Below are positions 53,782 to 62,301 of a stretch of 64,000 bases of DNA, piece after piece. The stretch spans positions 124,001-188,000 of the forward strand of contig NZ_JAPONB010000002.1 of assembly GCF_026676115.1 (NCBI RefSeq), given 5' to 3'. The notes under the pieces are model-generated. The model was not told the DNA's origin. It saw only the letters and a list, made by a program, of their open reading frames with translations, and ran no database searches. The stretch comes from Salinimicrobium sp. TH3. GTDB lineage: Bacteria > Bacteroidota > Bacteroidia > Flavobacteriales > Flavobacteriaceae. A program made the position numbers and the translations under genes. The first letter of the stretch is position 1. Each line of letters opens with the position of its first letter.

Positions 53782-55425
53782 ATGCAACGTGCCGGCGTCA
53801 ATTTCCTGCTGATTCTATCTCTTATTCTCGCCTTTTCGGCCTGTGCAAAAAGAGGTACACCAGATGGTGGACCGCTGGATATGGAACCTCCCCGGTATGT
53901 AAAAGCGAGACCCGAGAATTTCACAACCAATTTTGATGCTAATGAAATAAGGATCTATTTTAATGAATATGTAAAACTTTCAGATCCACAGCGGCAAATA
54001 ATTATTTCTCCTCCCATGGATCCCCGGCCCGAGATCACTCCGTTGGGAACCGCAAGTAAATCGATCCGCATCAGGATCAATGACACCCTGCAGCCGCGCA
54101 CCACCTACACCATTAACTTCGGAAGAAGTATTACAGATAACAACGAGGCAAACCCGCTGAGTTTTTTCACCTACGCCTTTTCAACAGGACCATACATAGA
54201 TTCCCTTTCCATAAGAGGAAGTGTGAATGATGCAGTTCTAAGGGCTCCAGATCCTTTTATTTCTGTCATGCTATATGAGATCGATTCTACTTATTCAGAT
54301 TCTGTTATTTATACCCGCGTGCCACGCTACGTTACAAATACCCTCGACAGTGCCACCACTTTTCAGCTGAACAACCTAAAACAAGGCACCTATCAGCTTG
54401 TAGCTATGCGAGATGTGAATAACAATTATACCTTCGAACCAAAAACAGATAAAATTGCCTTTGCAGATGAGTATATCACTATTCCTACAGATAAGGAATT
54501 TGGTCTCACGCTCTTTAGCGAGGTACTGGAGGGAAGTTTCGAAAGACCGCAGGTTAAGGGGCAACAGCATCTCATTTTTGGTTATACCGGGCTTATGTTG
54601 GCCGATAGTATTTCAATAACTCCTTTAAACGTGCCGGCAGATTTTGAAGACAGGATCACCAAAGATCCTGCGAAAGACACCTTACATTACTGGTATAAAC
54701 CTTTTGCAGAGCGGGATACGCTTCAGTTTGTTGTTCAAACCCCCAGGGTGACAGATACTTTGATCGCCAGATTAAAAAAGGCAAAGCGGGATACTCTTCA
54801 ATTCACATTTGAGCCTCAGCCTTCATTGGGCTTCCACCAGGATTTGCAGGTTAGACCCACGGTACCACTTGATGAGATAAACGATTCTTTGGTAAGCGTC
54901 ACCATGAGTGACAGCATACCTGTATCTTTTACCGGGAGTTATGACAAATGGAATAACGTTTACAGCCTATCCTTTGAAAAAGGTGAAAAAAAGACCTATA
55001 AAGTCACGGCCTTACCGGGCGCTTTTACAGATTTCTTCGGAAGGCTCAATGACACTATTACCTCCCAGGTACGCACTCCTGCCCTCTCAGATCTCGGAAA
55101 TCTTATCATCAACCTCACAGGTGTTGAGGAGTTTCCCGTTATCGTCCAGGTGACCACCGAAAAAGGGGAAGTTATAGCCGAAAAATATTCGACGGGGAGC
55201 AATGTGATTAATTTTGAAAAACTAAAACCCGGAAACTACCTCCTAAGGTTGATCTATGATCGCAATGAAAATCAAGTTTGGGATACAGGAAGTTTTCTAA
55301 AAAGGACCCAGCCCGAACAAGTGGTGTACTTTCCGGTACCTGTAGATGTAAGAGCCAACTGGGACGATACCTATACCTTCGATGCCAGTCCCGAAGCTAC
55401 TATACCTACTCCAGGTGTACCGTAA
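53782..55425 (+). CDS. Ig-like (SbsA-type) lipoprotein
   Basis: Lipoprotein of 547 residues. The start at ATG 53782 gives a clean signal peptide and the lipobox FSAC with Cys21; the upstream TTG would place nine extra residues before it. Right after the anchor comes a bacterial Ig-like (Big_5/SbsA) domain: PPRYVKARPENFTTNFDANE, IRIYFNEYVKL and TYTINFGRSITDNNEANPL. The remaining 400 residues are beta-rich repeats of similar type. Family members are common Bacteroidota envelope proteins without known activity. Its 3' end overlaps the convergent omega-amidase gene by 20 bases. Confidence 0.85.
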   Translation: MQRAGVNFLLILSLILAFSACAKRGTPDGGPLDMEPPRYVKARPENFTTNFDANEIRIYFNEYVKLSDPQRQIIISPPMDPRPEITPLGTASKSIRIRINDTLQPRTTYTINFGRSITDNNEANPLSFFTYAFSTGPYIDSLSIRGSVNDAVLRAPDPFISVMLYEIDSTYSDSVIYTRVPRYVTNTLDSATTFQLNNLKQGTYQLVAMRDVNNNYTFEPKTDKIAFADEYITIPTDKEFGLTLFSEVLEGSFERPQVKGQQHLIFGYTGLMLADSISITPLNVPADFEDRITKDPAKDTLHYWYKPFAERDTLQFVVQTPRVTDTLIARLKKAKRDTLQFTFEPQPSLGFHQDLQVRPTVPLDEINDSLVSVTMSDSIPVSFTGSYDKWNNVYSLSFEKGEKKTYKVTALPGAFTDFFGRLNDTITSQVRTPALSDLGNLIINLTGVEEFPVIVQVTTEKGEVIAEKYSTGSNVINFEKLKPGNYLLRLIYDRNENQVWDTGSFLKRTQPEQVVYFPVPVDVRANWDDTYTFDASPEATIPTPGVP

Positions 55426-56191
55426 ACCGGTCCCGGTCCTGCAGGAACTTCAGCTGGGAGCGGGTGTCCAATAGATGCTGCTTATTCAACGCCACCAACT
55501 CGGTGAATTCGGTTTCTTCCTTGCTGGAAGAGATCTGCTTTCCGAGGCAATCATAAACTGCCGAATGCCCTACATAATCAAGTTCACTGCCATCACGGCC
55601 CACACGGTTCAAACCTATACAATAGCTCATATTTTCTATAGCACGTGCCTTTAAAAGTGTATCCCAGGCTGTTACGCGCGCAGCAGGCCAGTTAGCTACA
55701 TATATTAGCAGGTCATAATCTTCGGTATTGCGGGCCCAGACAGGAAAACGCAGGTCGTAGCACACCAGAGGACAAATTTTCCATCCTTTGTAATTTACAA
55801 TAAGTCTTTCCCGTCCCGCAGCATATGTCTCATCTTCCTTAGCTAAGGTGAAGGTATGGCGCTTATCGTATTTTTCTGAAGACCCATCGGGGAAAACAAA
55901 ATATAAACGGTTGTAAAAATGCCCTTTTTCAGAAGTAATGAGGCTTCCGGTTACGGCTGCATCTTTTTCTGAAGCCATTTTTTGCATCCATTTAAAGGTT
56001 GGTCCTTTATCGGGTTCCGCAAGATTTTCAGCATTCATTGAAAAGCCGGTAGAGAACATTTCGGGCAGGACAATTAGATCTGTCTCCTGCGGAAGTTCTT
56101 TAATCTTCCTTTCAAAAAGTGCTTTGTTCTGTTCGATATTCTCCCATTCAAGGTTCGCCTGAAGGAGTGCTGTATTTAAAATTTGTGCCAT
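55406..56191 (-). CDS. Nitrilase-family omega-amidase (YafV-like)
   Basis: C-N hydrolase of 261 residues with the full Glu-Lys-Cys triad: E44 in VLPEMFSTGF, K110 in YDKRHTF and C144 in PLVCYDLRFP. The sequence is closest in style to YafV/Nit2-type omega-amidases, which hydrolyse alpha-ketoglutaramate and alpha-ketosuccinamate left by glutamine or asparagine transaminases. A methionine aminotransferase gene on the same strand 0.6 kb upstream supports that role. Cytosolic. Confidence 0.9.
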   Translation of the reverse strand: MAQILNTALLQANLEWENIEQNKALFERKIKELPQETDLIVLPEMFSTGFSMNAENLAEPDKGPTFKWMQKMASEKDAAVTGSLITSEKGHFYNRLYFVFPDGSSEKYDKRHTFTLAKEDETYAAGRERLIVNYKGWKICPLVCYDLRFPVWARNTEDYDLLIYVANWPAARVTAWDTLLKARAIENMSYCIGLNRVGRDGSELDYVGHSAVYDCLGKQISSSKEETEFTELVALNKQHLLDTRSQLKFLQDRDRFTVHLE

Positions 56192-56292
56192 ACGTAAAGT
56201 TATTAAAAATCCCTTTTATCCTGCTAAATGCTTGTTAAATGGTTGCATTGACCGGAGAAGTTGAATAGTTTTATTTGAGAAAAAATTAAGCT

Positions 56293-56838
56293 ATGAGTTT
56301 ACAATCATTTTTTGAGAAAGATTCTTTTCCCTCTAATACCTCCCGTGGAATTATATCAGGATTTATTGGCGGCCTTGCCGGAAGCGCTGTAAAATCTGTG
56401 GTGGAGAGATTCCTGGAAGTTAGAAAGATCGATAATAGATCTGCGCAGATCAAGGTCATGGACAAGTTTTCAACCAAAATTACCGGCTCCCCAATTAAAC
56501 TGCAAAACGAAGCAATCGTAGAACAGTTGGTGAACATTCCACTTGGAGCCACTGTAGGTGCCATTTATGGCTACGGTAAAAGAGATAAAGACGAAGTTAA
56601 TATCCTGGACGGCGGAATTCTTGGCGCCACCACCTGGGCATCAACCCATGAAACCAGTTTACCGCTTATGGGTCTTGACAAGAGCCCTAACAAGGTTCCT
56701 GTAAAAACCCAGGTGCACGAATTGGTAGCACACGTGATCTTTGGTATTACCACCGAAGTGGTGAGAGGCTATGTAAATGATAAGCTGAGAAGAAAGGAAG
56801 AAGAGTCTGAAGAAGCCGAATTTACTTCACTTTCTTAA
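56293..56838 (+). CDS. DUF1440/YagU-like membrane protein
   Basis: Protein of 181 residues with three weak hydrophobic segments (about 18-38, 78-98 and 145-165) carrying small-residue motifs (GIISGFIGGLAGSAVKSVVE, then LGATVGAIYGYGKRD and GGILGATTWASTHE). This pattern recalls the DUF1440/YagU inner-membrane family, but the match is from memory. It lies between the omega-amidase and aminotransferase genes on the opposite strand, and its stop region overlaps the aminotransferase 3' end by 17 bases. No role in their pathway is implied. Confidence 0.6.
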   Translation: MSLQSFFEKDSFPSNTSRGIISGFIGGLAGSAVKSVVERFLEVRKIDNRSAQIKVMDKFSTKITGSPIKLQNEAIVEQLVNIPLGATVGAIYGYGKRDKDEVNILDGGILGATTWASTHETSLPLMGLDKSPNKVPVKTQVHELVAHVIFGITTEVVRGYVNDKLRRKEEESEEAEFTSLS

Positions 56839-57979
56839 GGATCTCTGCCGCTTCTTTTAAAGTGTCGTCTGTCTTTGCAAAGCAGAACCTCAATTGCCGG
56901 TAATCAACCTTATCCTTATTAAATACTGAAACCGGGATACTTGCAATGCCAAATTCTTCAATGAGCCTGCGTGAAAATTCAATGTCGGGCTCATTGCTTA
57001 TTCTTGAATAATCAAGTAACTGGAAGTAAGTTCCATTAGAAGGCAATGCTTTGAACCCTGTATCTTTAATAAGGGCTAGAAATTTATCTCTTTTCTCCTG
57101 ATAAAAATCTCTAAGTCCGAGGTAATGTTGAGGAGTTTTGAGGTACTCGGCAAAGGCTCTTTGGGTAGGGTGATGTACACAGAAAACATTTACCTCCATC
57201 ACCTTCCAAATCTCGGCCATAAGTTCCTCGGGGGCTACGCAGTATCCCATCTTCCATCCTGTATTGTGAAAAGTCTTACCAAAAGAAGCACATACAATTG
57301 CCCTTTTTGAAAGGTTAGGAAATGCTGAAGCACTGTAATGTTTAGCTTCTTCAAAAATGATGTGTTCATATACCTCATCGCTCAGCAAAATTATATCCGT
57401 TCCTTCGAGCAGCTGCTCCAAATGCAACATTTCTTCCTTACTAAAGACATTTCCGCTGGGGTTATGCGGAGTATTTACGATCAACATTCTGGTCTTCGAG
57501 CTGATCTTCTCTTTAATAGCTTCAAAATTCAGTTTATAATCCTTTCCTTCCAGTTGCACGAGCACAGGAATTCCTCCGTTCAACTCAATTGCAGGTTCAT
57601 AAGAATCATAAGCAGGTTTCAGCACAATCACTTCATCTCCCGGATTTATAAAGGCGGTAATGGCCAGAAATAATGCCTGGGTGGCACCATTTGTTACTGT
57701 AACCTCTGTGTTTTTATCATACTTTTTCCCGTGAAGCGATTCAATTTTGTCCACGATCTGCTCCCTTAGCGGGGAAACGCCTGCAAGAGGAGCATATTGG
57801 TTGTAACCATCGAGCATTGCCTGGTACACCAACTCTTTTAGATGCTTATCTGTATCGAAATTTGGATAGCCCTGGGATAGATTTACAGCTTTATGTTCAT
57901 AAGCCATTTTTGACATGACTGTAAATATGCTGGTCTCGTGCTTTGGAAGTTTAGAGGAAATATGATTGACTGCTGCCAT
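56822..57979 (-). CDS. Methionine aminotransferase (YbdL-like)
   Basis: PLP aminotransferase of class I/II, 385 residues. The N-terminus MAAVNHISSKLPKHETSIFT and VNLSQGYPNF fit the KAT/YbdL methionine aminotransferase group. PLP contacts are DEVYEHIIFE, and the Schiff-base Lys235 lies in SFGKTFHNTGWKMGY. It converts methionine (and probably glutamine or aromatic acids) to the keto acid, a final step of methionine salvage. The omega-amidase on the same strand would clear the ketoglutaramate formed when glutamine is the donor. Confidence 0.9.
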   Translation of the reverse strand: MAAVNHISSKLPKHETSIFTVMSKMAYEHKAVNLSQGYPNFDTDKHLKELVYQAMLDGYNQYAPLAGVSPLREQIVDKIESLHGKKYDKNTEVTVTNGATQALFLAITAFINPGDEVIVLKPAYDSYEPAIELNGGIPVLVQLEGKDYKLNFEAIKEKISSKTRMLIVNTPHNPSGNVFSKEEMLHLEQLLEGTDIILLSDEVYEHIIFEEAKHYSASAFPNLSKRAIVCASFGKTFHNTGWKMGYCVAPEELMAEIWKVMEVNVFCVHHPTQRAFAEYLKTPQHYLGLRDFYQEKRDKFLALIKDTGFKALPSNGTYFQLLDYSRISNEPDIEFSRRLIEEFGIASIPVSVFNKDKVDYRQLRFCFAKTDDTLKEAAEILKKVK

Positions 57980-57999
57980 TGATTTTTTTAATAAGATCC

Positions 58000-58031
58000 A
58001 AAAAAAATCCCGAACTGCAAAGTCCGGGATC
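58000..58031 (-). terminator. Terminator of the sdh operon
   Basis: On the minus strand ATCCCG and CGGGAT pair around a 12-base loop (with GACTTT/GCAGTT partly pairing) and are followed by TTTTTTT. It lies about 27 bp beyond the sdhB stop. Confidence 0.8.
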
Positions 58032-58057
58032 TTTAGAAATATTAGGTTTCAAAAATG

Positions 58058-58801
58058 TTATTTTACGCTGGCTCTTAAGTACTCCCTGTTCATACGGGCA
58101 ATGTTCTCCAGGGAGATTCCTTTAGGACATTCAATCTCACAGGCACCTGTATTGGTGCAGTTTCCAAAGCCTTCTTTATCCATTTGCTCCACCATCGCAA
58201 GCACACGGCGATCGGCTTCTATTTCACCTTGTGGCAAAAGTGCCATTTGGCTTACCTTAGCCGATGTAAACAACATGGCGCTGGCATTCTTACAAGCTGC
58301 TACACAGGCACCACATCCTATACAGGTTGCCGCGTAAAATGCAGCATCTGCCTGGTCTTTTGGAATAGGAATAGAGTTGGCATCCTGTGTATTTCCCGAA
58401 GTATTTACAGAAATATACCCTCCTGCCTGCTGAATTCTCTCAAATGAAGAGCGGTCTACAACAAGATCTTTAATTACAGGAAATGCCTTTGCACGAAAAG
58501 GTTCAATGGTAATGGTATCACCATCCTTAAACATTCTCATGTGCAGCTGGCAAGTAGTAACTCCGCGGTCGGGCCCATGAGGCTCCCCGTTAATCTGTAA
58601 GCTACAGGTTCCGCAGATCCCTTCACGGCAGTCATGGTCAAAAACCACAGGCTCTTCTCCTTTATCTATCAATTCCTGATTCAATACATCAAGCATCTCA
58701 AGAAAAGACATATCGGGTTCAACTCCACCTAATGGGTAAGTTTGAATTCCTCCCTTTGAAGCGGCATCCTTTTGACGCCATATTTTTAGTGTAAGATTCA
58801 T
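58058..58801 (-). CDS. sdhB: Succinate dehydrogenase iron-sulfur subunit
   Basis: Electron-transfer subunit of complex II, 247 residues. The [2Fe-2S] cluster region reads [14 protein letters not shown] with a later Cys in GVTTCQLHM. The [4Fe-4S]/[3Fe-4S] motifs are [15 protein letters not shown] and [16 protein letters not shown]. It sits on the cytoplasmic side of the membrane. It is last in the operon after sdhC, sdhA and an inserted four-helix-bundle gene, from which it is separated by 26 bp. Confidence 0.97.
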   Translation of the reverse strand: MNLTLKIWRQKDAASKGGIQTYPLGGVEPDMSFLEMLDVLNQELIDKGEEPVVFDHDCREGICGTCSLQINGEPHGPDRGVTTCQLHMRMFKDGDTITIEPFRAKAFPVIKDLVVDRSSFERIQQAGGYISVNTSGNTQDANSIPIPKDQADAAFYAATCIGCGACVAACKNASAMLFTSAKVSQMALLPQGEIEADRRVLAMVEQMDKEGFGNCTNTGACEIECPKGISLENIARMNREYLRASVK

Positions 58802-58825
58802 CTTGTAAAAAAGTTATTCGTTAAA

Positions 58826-58839
58826 AGTTAATAGTTATT
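58826..58839. repeat. Left inverted repeat flanking the four-helix-bundle gene
   Basis: AGTTAATAGTTATT matches the reverse complement of the right copy (59216-59229, read as AGTTAATGGTTATT) at 13 of 14 positions. It overlaps the last codons of the four-helix-bundle gene. Both copies lie within longer TTA/GTTA-rich stretches. Confidence 0.6.
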
Positions 58840-59205
58840 TTCTGCACTTTTCAGGTATTTGATATAACCATTAAGTATAGTAGTGCATTCGACAACCTTT
58901 AACCTCATTTCTTTAAAACGATCTTCATTAATATAACCTTCGTCTAGTGCGGTTATCAATTGATCTTGTAATTCATATAAAGAACCTCTCGAAACTCTAC
59001 AAAACTGAGCATTTTCTTTGAAATGGAATCTTCCATATCCCTCAGCAATATTATGAGTAACAGATCTTGAGGCTCTTCTCATTTGTGAAGCTAATTCAAA
59101 TTTTTCATAGGAAGGAAATTCTCTAATTAAAACCGAAACCTGATTTCTAACTTCTCTTGCCACTTTCCAGCATTTGAGATCTTCAAAGGTTTTAATTGTA
59201 TCCAT
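58828..59205 (-). CDS. Four-helix-bundle (23S rRNA IVS/S23-type) protein inside the sdh operon
   Basis: Protein of 125 residues of the family first seen in 23S rRNA intervening sequences. The hallmark starts FEDLKCWKVAREVRNQVSVL, then EKFELASQMRRASRSVTHNI, AEGYGRFHFKENAQFCRVSR and GSLYELQDQLITALDEGYIN. Four amphipathic helices form a basic pentamer in the known structures. It is on the same strand as the sdh genes, between sdhA and sdhB, where no gene normally stands, and is bounded by short inverted repeats. This looks like a cassette insertion that does not block transcription. Its function is unknown. Confidence 0.92.
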   Translation of the reverse strand: MDTIKTFEDLKCWKVAREVRNQVSVLIREFPSYEKFELASQMRRASRSVTHNIAEGYGRFHFKENAQFCRVSRGSLYELQDQLITALDEGYINEDRFKEMRLKVVECTTILNGYIKYLKSAENNY

Positions 59206-59215
59206 CCCATTAACT

Positions 59216-59229
59216 AATAACCATTAACT
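59216..59229. repeat. Right inverted repeat flanking the four-helix-bundle gene
   Basis: AATAACCATTAACT is the inverted partner of the left copy at 58826-58839 (one mismatch). It lies between the four-helix-bundle start and the sdhA stop, within the longer stretch CATTAACTAATAACCATTAA. Confidence 0.6.
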
Positions 59230-59241
59230 ACTAACAATTAT

Positions 59242-61245
59242 CTATTTATAGCTTCTCGTTTTAACTTCAATATTTTCGTACTTCAATTCCTCTTTATGTA
59301 GAATCGCATTTGCAGGCTCTCCTGTATATTCCCAGGCTGCCACATACATAAAGTTCTCGTCATCACGAAGGGCTTCCCCTTCTTCTGTCTGGTACTCCTC
59401 TCTAAAGTGTCCTCCACAAGATTCTTCCCTGTGAAGTGCATCTTTGGCGAAAAGCTCTCCAAGTTCAAGGAAATCGGCTACTCTTCCGGCTTTTTCAAGT
59501 TCGGGGTTCATACTGTCGATAGTTCCTGGTACTCGCACCTCGTTCCAGAATTCTTCTCTCAAAGCTTTAATTTCTGAAATAGCTTCTTTTAATCCGGTGG
59601 CATTACGCGACATCCCTACTTTATCCCACATGATCTTTCCAAGACGCTTGTGGAAGTAATCGACCGATTTGGTGCCTTTGGTGTTTAGGAAACGTTCCAG
59701 TTGTCCACGGATGTTCCTCTCTGCCTCATCAAATTCAGGTGAGTCGGTAGGGATTTTTCCGGTTCTAATGTCGTTGGCAAGATAATCTCCCATAGTGTAT
59801 GGAAGTACGAAATATCCATCGGCCAGTCCCTGCATCAAAGCCGAAGCTCCAAGACGATTGGCACCGTGATCGGAGAAGTTGGCTTCCCCGGCAGCGTAAA
59901 GTCCTGGAACAGTAGTTTGTAAATTATAATCTACCCAAAGACCACCCATTGTGTAATGTACAGCAGGATAGATCTTCATTGGAGTTTGGTATGGATTCTC
60001 ATCAACGATCTTCTCATACATCTGGAAAAGGTTTCCATATTTGGCTTCAACTACGGCTTTTCCAAGCTCGCGTATCTGCTCTTCGGAAGCATTTTCTATT
60101 TTTTGTGTGGAAACGGCTTCTTTTCCGTAGCGCATAAATGCAGCGCTAAAGTCAAGATAAACAGCTTCTCCTGTTTTATTTACTCCAAAACCGGCATCGC
60201 AACGTTCTTTAGCAGCTCTTGAAGCCACATCACGAGGCACAAGGTTACCAAAAGCCGGGTAACGTCTTTCCAGGTAGTAATCCCGGTCTTCTTCAGCAAG
60301 TTGGGTTGGTTTCAGTTTTCCTTCTCGGATTGCTTTTGCATCTTCCAGTTTCTTGGGAACCCAGATACGACCGTCATTCCGCAGAGATTCAGACATCAGT
60401 GTCAGTTTAGACTGATGCTCCCCTGAAACCGGAATACATGTCGGGTGAATTTGGGTGAAGCAAGGGTTGGCAAAAAAAGCACCCTTTTTATGAACTTTCC
60501 AGGCTGCAGTAACATTACTTCCCATCGCATTTGTTGAAAGAAAAAACACGTTTCCGTATCCGCCAGAAGCGATCACTACGGCATGCGCACTGTGTCTTTC
60601 AATCTCCCCTGTAACAAGATCACGGGCAATAATACCACGCGCCTTACCATCAACAAGCACCACGTCAAGCATTTCATGACGGGTGTAAGATTGTATCTTG
60701 CCGCGGTTGATCTGCCTGTTCATGGCAGAATAACAACCTAATAACAATTGCTGCCCTGTTTGACCTTTTGCATAAAAGGTACGTGAAACCAGCACCCCTC
60801 CAAAAGAACGGTTGTCCAGGAGACCACCATATTCACGGGCAAAAGGCACACCCTGTGCAACACATTGGTCAATAATATTTCCTGAAACTTCTGCAAGACG
60901 ATAAACGTTGGATTCGCGGGAACGGTAATCCCCACCCTTTACGGTGTCGTAGAAAAGACGATAGTCTGAATCCCCGTCTCCCTGGTAATTTTTTGCAGCA
61001 TTGATACCTCCCTGTGCAGCAATAGAGTGTGCACGACGGGGCGAATCCTGGTAGCAAAAAGTCTTTACGTTATATCCAAGTTCTGCCAGAGTAGCAGCAG
61101 CACTACCTCCTGCAAGCCCGGTTCCTACCAAAATAATGTCGATATTCCGTTTGTTTGCGGGATTGACAAGATTGATCTTATTTTTATGATTGACCCACTT
61201 CTCGGCCAATAGCCCTTGTGGTACTTTAGAATCTAATACTCCCAT
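59242..61245 (-). CDS. sdhA: Succinate dehydrogenase flavoprotein subunit
   Basis: Catalytic subunit of complex II, 667 residues, oxidising succinate to fumarate. FAD-binding [17 protein letters not shown] is near residue 42, the FAD-linking His is in [18 protein letters not shown], and [10 protein letters not shown] plus HPTCIP and the active-site RxxH/HTxxG-like residues follow. [20 protein letters not shown] holds the C-terminal capping segment. The length and ssequence style are those of the epsilon-proteobacterial/Bacteroidota (type B) enzymes. It follows sdhC by 3 bp. Confidence 0.97.
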   Translation of the reverse strand: MGVLDSKVPQGLLAEKWVNHKNKINLVNPANKRNIDIILVGTGLAGGSAAATLAELGYNVKTFCYQDSPRRAHSIAAQGGINAAKNYQGDGDSDYRLFYDTVKGGDYRSRESNVYRLAEVSGNIIDQCVAQGVPFAREYGGLLDNRSFGGVLVSRTFYAKGQTGQQLLLGCYSAMNRQINRGKIQSYTRHEMLDVVLVDGKARGIIARDLVTGEIERHSAHAVVIASGGYGNVFFLSTNAMGSNVTAAWKVHKKGAFFANPCFTQIHPTCIPVSGEHQSKLTLMSESLRNDGRIWVPKKLEDAKAIREGKLKPTQLAEEDRDYYLERRYPAFGNLVPRDVASRAAKERCDAGFGVNKTGEAVYLDFSAAFMRYGKEAVSTQKIENASEEQIRELGKAVVEAKYGNLFQMYEKIVDENPYQTPMKIYPAVHYTMGGLWVDYNLQTTVPGLYAAGEANFSDHGANRLGASALMQGLADGYFVLPYTMGDYLANDIRTGKIPTDSPEFDEAERNIRGQLERFLNTKGTKSVDYFHKRLGKIMWDKVGMSRNATGLKEAISEIKALREEFWNEVRVPGTIDSMNPELEKAGRVADFLELGELFAKDALHREESCGGHFREEYQTEEGEALRDDENFMYVAAWEYTGEPANAILHKEELKYENIEVKTRSYK

Positions 61246-61248
61246 AGC

Positions 61249-61962
61249 TTATATTTTTTCGAGTACGAAATAGATGTAAAACGGAATAATTGCAAATAGC
61301 AGCGGCACCACAATGGAAAAAGCGACTCCCACTCTTCTCACAAAGGTGTTGTACTTTGGGTGGTTGATCCCCAGGGACTGAAATCCACTTCCAAAACCAT
61401 GGTACAGGTGGAAACCAATTGCGATCATTGCAATTAAATAAATAATTGCCCAGATAAGACCCATTTCAGAATCCTGAAAGGTCATTATTGTAAGCGTGTA
61501 AAGATCTTTAACCGTCTCCCCGTTAGCAGTTTCATAAACCGTGTCGTCAAGCCCCCCAAATTTCATTTCTCCCCAAAAGTTGATCAAATGGATCACAATG
61601 AATGCAAGGATCACGGTTCCAAGAACACCCATGTTTCGGGATGACCATTTGGAATTAGTAGAAGGTTTAAAACTAACATATCCCTGTGGTCGTGCCTTCC
61701 TGTTATTGATGGTTATGATAATACCATCGATCACATGAAAAAGTATACTCGCGAAAGTAACTATTGACAACACCCTCACCGCAGGATTTGTAGTCATAAA
61801 AAGAGCGTACTCATTGAACTGATCCCTCGCACCCACTCCAGAGACCAACAATTGCAGGTTTCCTGCAAGATGACCTACAAGAAATAAACATAGAAACAGG
61901 CCGGTGAAAGCCATCCAGTACTTTTTTGCAAGCGATGACTTTAATAGCGCAGATTTTGCCAT
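61249..61962 (-). CDS. sdhC: Succinate dehydrogenase cytochrome b subunit
   Basis: Membrane anchor of complex II, 237 residues with five helices, of the single-subunit di-haem type B (no sdhD). Candidate haem ligands are His residues in LFLVGHLAGNL, ILFHVIDGII, FIVIHLINFW and AIGFHLYHGFG. It accepts electrons from the iron-sulfur subunit and reduces menaquinone. It opens the operon and is preceded by a good promoter. Confidence 0.95.
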   Translation of the reverse strand: MAKSALLKSSLAKKYWMAFTGLFLCLFLVGHLAGNLQLLVSGVGARDQFNEYALFMTTNPAVRVLSIVTFASILFHVIDGIIITINNRKARPQGYVSFKPSTNSKWSSRNMGVLGTVILAFIVIHLINFWGEMKFGGLDDTVYETANGETVKDLYTLTIMTFQDSEMGLIWAIIYLIAMIAIGFHLYHGFGSGFQSLGINHPKYNTFVRRVGVAFSIVVPLLFAIIPFYIYFVLEKI

Positions 61963-61993
61963 AAAATTTATGATTGTTTTAATAAAGTGAAAA

Positions 61994-62024
61994 CAAAAAT
62001 ACGCCCTTTCACATCATTAGCAAA
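61994..62024 (-). promoter_or_regulatory. Bacteroidota-type promoter of the sdh operon
   Basis: On the minus strand TTTG (62021-62024) is followed by exactly 19 bases and TATTTTTG (61994-62001), a match to TTTG-N19-TAnnTTTG. It lies about 32-62 bp upstream of the sdhC start. Confidence 0.75.
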
Positions 62025-62301
62025 CAAACCTTCTTTAATTAGTGTTTATTTAGAATAAATTTAAAGAAGCCGCAAAAAAAGAATTTTTGAGATATAAAGA
62101 TAAGAAGTTAAGAGATTTATACTTCAGAACATGGAATTAAAATTTCAATCAAACTGAATGGCCAAAGGATCACTCGCTGCATGTGATATAAGTTTAAGAA
62201 ATTTACAATTCATTAAAATATCCTTAAAAATTATTCCTTATCCCTTCCCAAGGCTTCTCTCTTTAATTTTTTAAATTTGTAGCACACACTAAAAAACACT
62301 C
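62025..62301. other. Gene-free region between sdhC and the M24 peptidase gene
   Basis: The 339-bp divergent gap holds the sdh promoter at one side and a TAnnTTTG box at the other. The A/T-rich middle (about 62040-62260) shows no reading frame, strong hairpin or repeat that I can recognise. Confidence 0.5.
62272..62279 (+). promoter_or_regulatory. Probable -7 element of the M24 peptidase promoter
   Basis: TAAATTTG fits TAnnTTTG, 22 bp before the start codon. No TTTG stands at the 19-bp position, so the call rests on the -7 box and its placement. Confidence 0.5.
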
